NCBI GenBank assembly: GCA_001673575.1
Contig: LZME01000095.1
Location: 1 to 64,000, forward strand
Reading direction: 5' to 3'
Length of the DNA: 64,000 nucleotides
DNA from: Mycolicibacter heraklionensis
Lineage (GTDB): Bacteria > Actinomycetota > Actinomycetes > Mycobacteriales > Mycobacteriaceae
The position numbers and the translations under genes were made by a program. The stretch's first letter is position 1, and every line of letters begins with the position of its first letter. The notes below the pieces were generated by a model. It was not told the origin of the DNA. It searched no databases and saw nothing but the letters and a program-made list of their open reading frames with translations. Below, in pieces: positions 58,394 to 64,000 of this stretch.

Positions 58394-59095
58394 ATGCCCA
58401 CGCTGATGCCCGACGGTGCCGCCGAGACCGCGCGGGGTTCGCAGACCCTGGCCCGCGGGTTGGCCGCCTTGCAGGCGGTGGCCGCCGCCCCAGAGGGGTT
58501 GACGGTGCAACAGGTCGCCGACCGAGTCGGCGTGCACCGGACCATCAGTTATCGACTACTGAACACGCTGACCGGCTTTCGGCTGATCGCCAAGGGGGAC
58601 GACGGCCGGTACCGCCCGGCCGCCGCGTTGGCCGTACTGGGAGCCTCGTTCGACAACAACATGCGACAGCTGAGCCTGCCGACACTGCGCGCGCTCGCCG
58701 ATGAACTCGGGACCACGGTGTCGCTGCTGGTTGCCGAGGGCGACCAGCAGGTCGCCGTCGCGGTTATCGTCCCCACCCAAGTCGGCTACCAACTCGCTTT
58801 CCACGAGGGCAGCCGCCATCCGCTCAGCCTGGGCGCCGCCGGGATCGCGCTGCTGGCAGCCATGCCCGCGCGCCCCGGAGAACGCGACACCGTCCCCCAG
58901 ACTCGGGAGCGCGGCTGGGTGGTCACCCACGGCGAGATCGAGCCCGGAACCTTCGGGTTGGCCGTTCCGGTTCGCCGCCGCCCCCCGGCGCCGCCGACCT
59001 GCATCAACCTGATCTCGCACCGCGAGGACGTGGTGCTGCGCGGTCGCGATGCCGTGCTGGCCGCTGCCGGCCGCCTGTCCGAGATCTTGAGCTGA
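58394..59095 (+). CDS. IclR family transcriptional regulator
   Basis: 233 aa from ATG 58394, chosen because AAGGAGG lies 8 bases upstream; the frame extends to 58334. The winged HTH is at about 17-75 (SQTLARGLAALQAVAAAPEG; VADRVGVHRTISYRLLNTL) and the effector domain follows (VSLLVAEGDQQVAVAVIVPT; HEGSRHPLSLGAAGIALL). It is shorter at the C-terminus than typical IclR (about 250 aa). MhpR of E. coli, the mhp activator, is of this family. Divergent from mhpC and followed by a KstD-like gene. Confidence 0.9.
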   Translation: MPTLMPDGAAETARGSQTLARGLAALQAVAAAPEGLTVQQVADRVGVHRTISYRLLNTLTGFRLIAKGDDGRYRPAAALAVLGASFDNNMRQLSLPTLRALADELGTTVSLLVAEGDQQVAVAVIVPTQVGYQLAFHEGSRHPLSLGAAGIALLAAMPARPGERDTVPQTRERGWVVTHGEIEPGTFGLAVPVRRRPPAPPTCINLISHREDVVLRGRDAVLAAAGRLSEILS

Positions 59096-59118
59096 ATCCG
59101 CCCGAGAGGAACATCTTG

Positions 59119-60747
59119 ATGCCAGCCGGCGCGCAACACGATTGGGACGACACCGTCGACGTGGTGGTGCTGGGCACCGGTGGCGCCGGGCTCACCGCCG
59201 CGCTCACCGCGGCAGTGCATGGCGCATCGGTGGCCCTCTACGAGAAGTCGGACACGGTGGGCGGGACCACCGCGGTCTCCGGTGGCATCGCCTGGATTCC
59301 GGCACACAATCGGGCCCCCGGGCTCAGTGTCGAGGCCGCGATGGACTACCTGCGCGCCCAGTCCTTCGGCGCGATGGACGACGCGCTGGTCTCGACGTTC
59401 GTACAGACCGGCCAGGAGATGGTCGACTTCGTCGAAGCCCACAGCGATGTCCGCTTCGAGGTCGCCACCGGCTTCCCGGACTACAAGCCGGAGCTGCCCG
59501 GCGGGCGCCCGTCGGGCGGGCGCTCGCTGAGCCCGCTGCCCTATGACGTCTCCCGGGTGGGCTCTTGGCAGGACCGGATCACGGCGTTCCCCGCCGACTA
59601 CAGCAATGTCGGATTCGACGCCGAGACCCGCGCCCGGCTGCATGCCGACATCGAGGCGGAAAACGCGGGCGATGTCTGCGTGGCCGGCACCGCGCTGATC
59701 GCCGGACTGCTGCGCGGCGTGCTCGACGCCGGGATCACGCCGCAGACCGGCCACCGCGGCGTGGAGCTCCTCGCCGACACCGAAGGCATCGCGGGCGTGC
59801 GGGTCGATGGCGACGGCTCGCGTCGGCGGGTGCGCGCCCGGCGCGGCGTCATCCTGGCCAACGGCGGCTTCGAATGGGATGTCTCCCTGGTGGAGGCGTT
59901 TCTGCGCGGGCCGATGCGCGGTGCGGTGTCACCGCCGAACAACACCGGCGACGCCCTGCGAATGGCGATGGCGCACGGCGCTGACCTGGCCAACATGGGC
60001 GAGGCGTGGTGGGTCCCGATCGTCCGGATCCCAGGTGACACCATCGACGGGAAGCAGCGCAGCCGCAGCGTACGGCTCGAGCGGACTAGACCGCGCAGCA
60101 TCATCGTCAACCGGACCGGGCGGCGGTTCGTGAACGAGGCCTGCGACTACAACTCGATGGCCGGCGCCTTCCACTACCTGGAACCGCGTGGCGGATACGT
60201 CAATGATCCGGCGTGGATCGTATTCGACGCCGGACACCTGCGCCGGTACGGGTTCCTCGGCGTCGCGCCCGACGGCATCGCACCGGAGTGGTTCTCCGAA
60301 TCACCCGATCTGGCCGCCCTGGCCGCCAAGACCGGAATCAACGCCGACGGCCTGGCGCGCACAGTGGCCACCTGGAACCGCGACGTCGCGGCAGGAACGG
60401 ATCCCGAGTTCGGGCGCGGATCCAGCGCCTACGACGGCTATTGGGGCGACGACCAGGCGAGCACCGTCGCCGGGCGCACCCTGGGACCTATCGACACCGC
60501 ACCCTTCTACGCCGTACCGCTGTCCGTCGGAGCGATGGGCACCAAGGGCGGGCCCCGCACCGACTCCGACGGCCGGGTCCTGCATGTCACCGGCCGGCCC
60601 ATCCCCGGGCTGTTCGCCGCGGGCAACGCAATGGCGGGCGTGACGGGCCGGGCCTACGGTGGCGCGGGTGGCACCATCGGACCAGCCATGGTGTTCGGCT
60701 TCCGCGCGGGGCGCGCAGCTGCCACCACAGGCGCAGGGACGTCATGA
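59119..60747 (+). CDS. FAD-dependent dehydrogenase, KstD/fumarate-reductase-like flavoprotein
   Basis: 542-aa flavoprotein. N-terminal FAD motif VVVLGTGGAGLTAALTAAVHG (about 14-34) and YEKSDTVGGTTAVSGGIAW. C-terminal YAVPLSVGAMGTKGGPRTDS and GNAMAGVTGRAYGGAGGTIG. Related to but clearly different from the 53062 protein; the GTKGG loop is as in KstDs while PLSVGA differs. The ATG at 59119 follows gagaggaac. It is 23 bp after IclR and likely cotranscribed with it. The pair of KstD-like enzymes on both sides of the promoter may desaturate the ring at two positions. Confidence 0.87.
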   Translation: MPAGAQHDWDDTVDVVVLGTGGAGLTAALTAAVHGASVALYEKSDTVGGTTAVSGGIAWIPAHNRAPGLSVEAAMDYLRAQSFGAMDDALVSTFVQTGQEMVDFVEAHSDVRFEVATGFPDYKPELPGGRPSGGRSLSPLPYDVSRVGSWQDRITAFPADYSNVGFDAETRARLHADIEAENAGDVCVAGTALIAGLLRGVLDAGITPQTGHRGVELLADTEGIAGVRVDGDGSRRRVRARRGVILANGGFEWDVSLVEAFLRGPMRGAVSPPNNTGDALRMAMAHGADLANMGEAWWVPIVRIPGDTIDGKQRSRSVRLERTRPRSIIVNRTGRRFVNEACDYNSMAGAFHYLEPRGGYVNDPAWIVFDAGHLRRYGFLGVAPDGIAPEWFSESPDLAALAAKTGINADGLARTVATWNRDVAAGTDPEFGRGSSAYDGYWGDDQASTVAGRTLGPIDTAPFYAVPLSVGAMGTKGGPRTDSDGRVLHVTGRPIPGLFAAGNAMAGVTGRAYGGAGGTIGPAMVFGFRAGRAAATTGAGTS

Positions 60748-60784
60748 GCGGCTCGTTCCCCCGTCACCGACAGAGTGGAAATGC

Positions 60785-60804
60785 TATTCTTCGCTGCAAA
60801 GAAT
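60785..60804. promoter_or_regulatory. Promoter/operator element ATTCTT-n7-AAGAAT
   Basis: TATTCTTCGCTGCAAAGAAT, preceded by atgc as in the 32302 element (ATGCTATTCTyCG is common to both). TGCTATTCT fits an extended -10 for the gene starting at 60857. 14 of 20 bases match 32302-32321. Confidence 0.45.
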
Positions 60805-60856
60805 TTCAGTCTTTGGCAGCGCGGCCGCTCCGGCGGGTGCAGCAGTGGAGGAGCCC

Positions 60857-61288
60857 GTGACAGGCAGGCAGGTCGCCGCATCGTCGCTGGTTGGGGGGAT
60901 AGCGCTTGCCGGCGCGCTGGCCAGCGCCGCCCCGGCGGGCGCCGATGACACGGCACCGCACCGGGTGCGCTACTCGGTCAGTGCCACCCAGACCGCGCAA
61001 GCGTACGTCTACTACCGCGAGGTTCAGCCGCCCAATTTCGGCGAGTACAGCCACAACCCGTACCAGTACAGTCCGCGTGCGGACGTCACGGTCGGCCCCA
61101 ACCAGCCCTGGATCTTCGAGACCACCCTGGCCGATCCGCAAGACTGGGCCATGGTGGTGGTGTCGCTGCCCGCAATGCATCCCGAACTACCCTCGCCCGG
61201 GTTCGTCTGCGAGCTGCGCGTCGACGACGCCGTGGTCGCCACCGACGCCGGTACCAAGGGGGCGCTCTGCTCGCTCCGCACGTGGTGA
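60857..61288 (+). CDS. Secreted protein, possibly MmpS-like
   Basis: 143 aa from GTG 60857, with GGAGGAG 4 bases upstream; the longer frame to 60659 runs antisense-free through the flavoprotein 3' end and is rejected. The signal peptide is about residues 1-30 (ASSLVGGIALAGALASAAPA then GAD). The mature part is beta-rich with two Cys (GFVCELRVDD and GALCSLRTW); the HRVRYSVSATQTAQAYVYYR start is reminiscent of the extracellular domain of mycobacterial MmpS proteins, but no membrane anchor is kept. Weak family call. Confidence 0.65.
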   Translation: MTGRQVAASSLVGGIALAGALASAAPAGADDTAPHRVRYSVSATQTAQAYVYYREVQPPNFGEYSHNPYQYSPRADVTVGPNQPWIFETTLADPQDWAMVVVSLPAMHPELPSPGFVCELRVDDAVVATDAGTKGALCSLRTW

Positions 61289-61328
61289 GGGACCCTGGTG
61301 CTGGGTGGACAACGGACAGGAGAGGCGT

Positions 61329-62141
61329 ATGCCGTCGCGTGATCCGGCGAAGCCGGGGGGTCCCAGAAAACACGTCGGAAAGCACGCCGCCACACGCGCT
61401 TCGAAGAATGCCCTGACGCTGGCGGAGGCCGAGGCGAAGGCCGCCGAGGCGGCGGCGGAGCTGGCCCGCGCCCGAGCGGAACTACTCAAGGCGCAGCAGG
61501 AGCCCGAGCCGGAATCCAGCGCTGCGGTCGAGCTGGAAACCGCTCAGGTCATCGAGACTTCCGACGCGGTCGAGCCGGCTCCGGGAGTTGGCGAGGCTGT
61601 CGACGAGGGTGCCGCCGAACAGCCGGCTGAGCGGCCCCGCACGATCACCGGAATTCGCAAAGTGCTGCCCTGGGCAGCGGCGACGCTGGCCGTGCTCACC
61701 ATCGGTGGGCTCATCGCGGCGGACGTGGTGATGCTGGCCCACCACAACAGCGTGGCACTGCGCCAGCGCCAATCCGCCGAATACGCCGCAGCCGCTCGTC
61801 AGGGCGTGGTGACGCTGATGTCGCTGAATTACGAAACCGTCGATGACAACGTCAAGGCGATCCTCGACAACTCGACCGGCGAGTTCAAGAAGGACTTCGA
61901 AGCCCACGTCGGCGACTTCACCCAGGTGGCCCGCAAGTCGAAAACCGTCACCACGGTCGACACGGCGGTCGCGGGGGTGGAATCGATGTCCGACAACGAC
62001 GCGGTGGTGCTGGTCGCGGCCAACACCAAGGTCACCAATGTCGCTGGCGCCAAAGAGGAACCTCGCGCATGGCGCCTCACCGTGCACCTGGCCCACGAAG
62101 GCGATCGGATCAAGATGTCGAAGGTGGACTTCGCGGCATGA
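61329..62141 (+). CDS. Mce-associated membrane protein (Mam/orphan Mam-like)
   Basis: 270 aa from ATG 61329 (site aggagagg). An Ala/Glu-rich coiled-coil-like stretch (about 28-58, LAEAEAKAAEAAAELARARA), an acidic linker, one membrane helix (about 117-140, WAAATLAVLTIGGLIAADVV) and a C-terminal extracytoplasmic domain with SLNYETVDDNVKAILDNSTG, the typical Mce-associated fold. Such proteins stabilise Mce lipid-import complexes. No mce or yrbE gene is in the window, so this is an orphan pair with the next gene. Confidence 0.85.
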   Translation: MPSRDPAKPGGPRKHVGKHAATRASKNALTLAEAEAKAAEAAAELARARAELLKAQQEPEPESSAAVELETAQVIETSDAVEPAPGVGEAVDEGAAEQPAERPRTITGIRKVLPWAAATLAVLTIGGLIAADVVMLAHHNSVALRQRQSAEYAAAARQGVVTLMSLNYETVDDNVKAILDNSTGEFKKDFEAHVGDFTQVARKSKTVTTVDTAVAGVESMSDNDAVVLVAANTKVTNVAGAKEEPRAWRLTVHLAHEGDRIKMSKVDFAA

Positions 62142-62776
62142 ACGAATCCGACGGAACCGACGTGACACCCGGGGCGACCGAGGCCGACGGCGCCCTGACA
62201 GATGACGCCCTGACAGATGACGCCTTGGAATCAGGCCAGCAGCTGGCCGAACAACCGGCGGCCGAACAGCCGCAAACCGGCCCGACCGTCTCCACGGCGC
62301 GCTGGATCGCCGCTGCCTTGGCTGGACTGCTGGTGGCGTCGGCGGGGGTTACCGCCTGGCTGTACTTCGGAGTGCTGCGGGGCGATCAGCAACTCGGACC
62401 CGCGGCCGAGCAGGCCGTGATGGCGGCCGCCGCCGACGGCGCGGTCGCCGTGTTGACGTACGCACCCAAGACGATGGAGCAGGATTTCGCCGCCGCCGAG
62501 AGCCACCTCACCGGCGACTTCCTCGCTCACTACACCGATTTCACCCAGAAGGTCGTTACCCCGGCGGTCAAGGAGAAGGAAGTACAGACGGTGGCCGCGG
62601 TGGTGCGCAAGGGACTGGTATCGCTGCACCCCAGTTCCGCCGAAGTGCTGATCTATCTCAACCAGACCACGATCAGCAAGACGAATCCGGACGGCTCGTT
62701 CTCGATGAGCAGCGTCAAGGTCGGCTTGGAGAAGCACGACGGCCGGTGGCTGATCTCCTCGTTCGACCCGGTGTAA
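62138..62776 (+). CDS. Mce-associated membrane protein (Mam/orphan Mam-like)
   Basis: 212 aa; the ATG overlaps the previous stop as ATGA. Acidic N-terminus with a duplicated DDALT unit (15-bp tandem repeat), one membrane helix (about 53-76, WIAAALAGLLVASAGVTAWL), then the Mce-associated domain (LTYAPKTMEQDFAAAESHLT; GDFLAHYTDFTQKVV) ending in GRWLISSFDPV. Pairs of this kind follow mce operons (mam genes); here they stand alone and may support an Mce system elsewhere. Confidence 0.87.
   Translation: MNESDGTDVTPGATEADGALTDDALTDDALESGQQLAEQPAAEQPQTGPTVSTARWIAAALAGLLVASAGVTAWLYFGVLRGDQQLGPAAEQAVMAAAADGAVAVLTYAPKTMEQDFAAAESHLTGDFLAHYTDFTQKVVTPAVKEKEVQTVAAVVRKGLVSLHPSSAEVLIYLNQTTISKTNPDGSFSMSSVKVGLEKHDGRWLISSFDPV
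62192..62221 (+). repeat. 15-bp perfect tandem repeat (2 copies) within a Mce-associated gene
   Basis: GCCCTGACAGATGAC at 62192-62206 and again at 62207-62221, followed by a partial third unit (GCCTTGG). It adds five residues (ALTDD) without breaking the frame; a slippage-type duplication in the disordered N-terminus. Confidence 0.9.
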
Positions 62777-62800
62777 CCATTCTCTGCCGGCAGCCGCGGG

Positions 62801-63259
62801 CTACATCCGCACCAGGGCGAACGTCCAGGTGTTCACGCCGCCCGGACCATTCATACAGCCCACGTCGAAATGTGATTCGACGACGCCGGTCAGCGTGTTC
62901 GCGTCCCAGGTGTAGGTGTCGCGCGTCGGCATCGAGGGCCCGAACGGGCAGGTCAGACCGTTCGGGTAATCAGAGGTGAACGAGTACTGGCCGTCCACCA
63001 GCCTGGCGGTCCCGCCGTAGTATCCGCGGCCGAAGAAATGCGGCCGGTCGATCGCACTCACCGTCACGCAGCCCGCCGGCAGGTCGTCGAACTTGCCCAT
63101 CGTTTCACAGGGGTAGGCCGCCCAGACCCACGTGGCGTCGGCCCACCGATTGGTCAGAACTTCGTAGTTGCCGTAGCGCATGTCGGCTGCGGCGGCCGGC
63201 GCCGCGGCTATGGCGATGGTCAATGCGCCCAGCGCTGCACCGGCAGTTGTTCGGATCAT
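62801..63259 (-). CDS. Secreted protein of unknown function
   Basis: 152 aa from ATG 63259, seven bases after GAGGAG; an ATG at 63277 is possible. The signal peptide is about 1-25 (RTTAGAALGALTIAIAAAPA, then AAADM). The mature part has four Cys (YPCETMG, AGCVTVS, LTCPFG, VGCMNG), Trp/Tyr-rich, small beta-domain type. It resembles mycobacterial exported hypothetical proteins often found near Mce-associated genes. Convergent with the Mce-associated pair and first downstream of another secreted gene. Confidence 0.75.
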   Translation of the reverse strand: MIRTTAGAALGALTIAIAAAPAAAADMRYGNYEVLTNRWADATWVWAAYPCETMGKFDDLPAGCVTVSAIDRPHFFGRGYYGGTARLVDGQYSFTSDYPNGLTCPFGPSMPTRDTYTWDANTLTGVVESHFDVGCMNGPGGVNTWTFALVRM

Positions 63260-63295
63260 GGGTGAACTCCTCGACATACCAGAAGCGTTGTTCCG

Positions 63296-63697
63296 CTACA
63301 GATCACCGCGACGCCACAACGACTCGCCGTCGGCGACACAGGTCAAGAAAAGTCCATCGGGTGCCTGCGCCACCTCGCCCGAATACTCGTCACACTTGCT
63401 GTTCTCCTCTTTGATGCCGTGCATCTCCGGGGAGCGGAACCAGCGGGGCTCGTAGCGGCGCGGGGACGCGCAGTACACCAGTCGGCCCGGCAGGGTCGAG
63501 GGCCCGGCGACCGCAGATCCGAAAACGAAGTAGGTGGTGTTCGAGCACGGCGCACCCAACACCACGTTCGGCATGATTCCCGGTGTACATGCCGGGACGT
63601 CGCACATCGGCACGTACGGGTCGGCGACCGCCGGCGCCGCGGGCGTCACCCCGGCGACCGTCCCGACGGCAAGTACCGCCGCGACAAGAATTTTCAT
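63296..63697 (-). CDS. Secreted protein of unknown function
   Basis: 133 aa from ATG 63697 (an ATG at 63715 would add six residues). Signal peptide about 1-26 (MKILVAAVLAVGTVAGVTPA then APAVADP). The mature region has Cys in PMCDVPACTPG, GAPCSNT, VYCASP, SKCDEY and LTCVAD, suggesting disulfides outside the cell. No family recognised. It lies 36 bp before the 62801 gene on the same strand. Confidence 0.72.
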   Translation of the reverse strand: MKILVAAVLAVGTVAGVTPAAPAVADPYVPMCDVPACTPGIMPNVVLGAPCSNTTYFVFGSAVAGPSTLPGRLVYCASPRRYEPRWFRSPEMHGIKEENSKCDEYSGEVAQAPDGLFLTCVADGESLWRRGDL

Positions 63698-63730
63698 TAC
63701 GCGAGTGGTCTGCATGGTCTCCCCCAGCGC

Positions 63731-64000
63731 CTAGAGTCGCTCGACGGTCAACGGCATGAGGATCACCGTGGGCTGGTTACGGCCACACGCGCCCGAGACC
63801 CCGATCGTCCGGTCGTAGCCGACAAGCCGGTCGATATTGCGTTTCTCGTACTGACCGTTGGTATCACTGCCTTGAAACTGGTAGCGCTGGCGACCCGACG
63901 AGGTGGTGCCGTCCGGACAGGTCTGCCAGTTCTCGTGGAAGCGGTCGACGATCCAACGCGAGGTGCGAAATTCCAGCGGTGCGGTCCAGCCCTGGTCGCT
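63731..64000 (-). CDS. Secreted-type hypothetical protein, C-terminal part (cut by window end)
   Basis: The minus-strand frame enters at base 64000 and ends at TAG (63731-63733), giving the last 89 residues: SDQGWTAPLEFRTSRWIVDR and so on to TVILMPLTVERL. Two Cys (WQTCPDGTT and SGACGRNQ), Tyr and Arg rich. The N-terminus is outside the window. Its place in a row of small exported proteins suggests it is also exported; that is inference. Confidence 0.7.
   Translation of the reverse strand, partial: SDQGWTAPLEFRTSRWIVDRFHENWQTCPDGTTSSGRQRYQFQGSDTNGQYEKRNIDRLVGYDRTIGVSGACGRNQPTVILMPLTVERL

Noticed and set aside
57392..58537. 381-aa reading of MhpC
   Set aside because: The extra N-terminus covers the divergent promoter and the IclR 5' end on the opposite strand; the hydrolase fold starts after GTG 58255.
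1..64000. CRISPR arrays, tRNA, rRNA or insertion sequences
   Set aside because: I saw no spaced direct repeats, no tRNA-like cloverleaf, no rRNA motifs and no transposase frames on reading the window.

Overview
The window is high-GC actinobacterial DNA, almost certainly from a Mycobacteriaceae member (Mycobacterium/Mycolicibacterium type). The signs are two mycofactocin-coupled SDRs, luciferase-like/F420-type oxidoreductases, a pair of Mce-associated membrane proteins, a 13E12-type DUF222-HNH gene, many paralogous FadD/EchA genes, frequent GTG/TTG starts and 1-4 bp gene overlaps. It is a catabolic accessory region: about 60 genes, nearly all for CoA-dependent or oxygenase-dependent breakdown of lipid-like, alicyclic or aromatic compounds, split into several operons, many with an adjacent TetR or IclR regulator and a visible palindromic operator. 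I see no rRNA, tRNA, IS element or CRISPR array. No gene-free stretch exceeds about 200 bases.

Layout. 1-398: a perfect 77-bp inverted repeat folds the left end back on itself; it is probably an assembly or amplification artefact that truncates an acyl-CoA dehydrogenase and gives an amidohydrolase a false tail. 139-6525 (minus): amidohydrolases, a FadD, two crotonases and an SDR, with matching operators at 4845 and 6566 and a divergent TetR (6692). 7449-9381: thiolase and divergent TetR. 9419-11747 (plus): an MpaB-like oxygenase fused to a GXWXG/DUF4334 domain, then an NTF2-like protein. 11787-13363 (minus): crotonase and thioesterase. 13432-22715 (plus): an eight-gene operon of three crotonases, four acyl-CoA synthetases and a mycofactocin-type SDR.

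22726-27786 (minus) is the most unusual part. Two paralogous polytopic membrane proteins, two tiny membrane ORFs and a 127-aa single-pass protein surround a NorQ/CbbQ-type AAA+ ATPase and a NorD/CbbO-type VWA protein, behind a TetR gene. Near-identical 12-bp palindromes lie before both the TetR gene and the operon. I do not recognise the membrane family. NorQ/NorD partners suggest a metal-dependent membrane enzyme that needs an activation or metal-insertion machine.

27826-33738: Bfd ferredoxin, FadD3-like ligase, amidohydrolase, a second FadD, a divergent crotonase and a TetR. 33879-37284 (plus): two P450s and a mycofactocin-type SDR. 37411-39592 (plus): TetR, SRPBCC protein and LLM oxidoreductase. 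39601-46344 (minus): TetR, 3Fe-4S ferredoxin, P450, amidohydrolase, crotonase and a double-domain CoA-transferase, with an SDR and an NTF2-like gene beyond. 47832-49076: DUF222-HNH.

49092-60747: an mhp-type aromatic pathway. One minus-strand operon encodes MhpC, MhpA, MhpB, a KstD-like flavoprotein, an LLM monooxygenase, an SDR, a cyclase-family hydrolase and an alpha/beta hydrolase. Divergent to it are an IclR regulator and a second KstD-like flavoprotein. A plausible reading is aromatisation of an alicyclic ketone to a 3-hydroxyphenylpropionate-like phenol, then ortho-hydroxylation, extradiol cleavage and hydrolysis; the later MhpD/E/F steps are not in the window. 60857-64000: secreted and Mce-associated envelope proteins, the last one cut by the window end.
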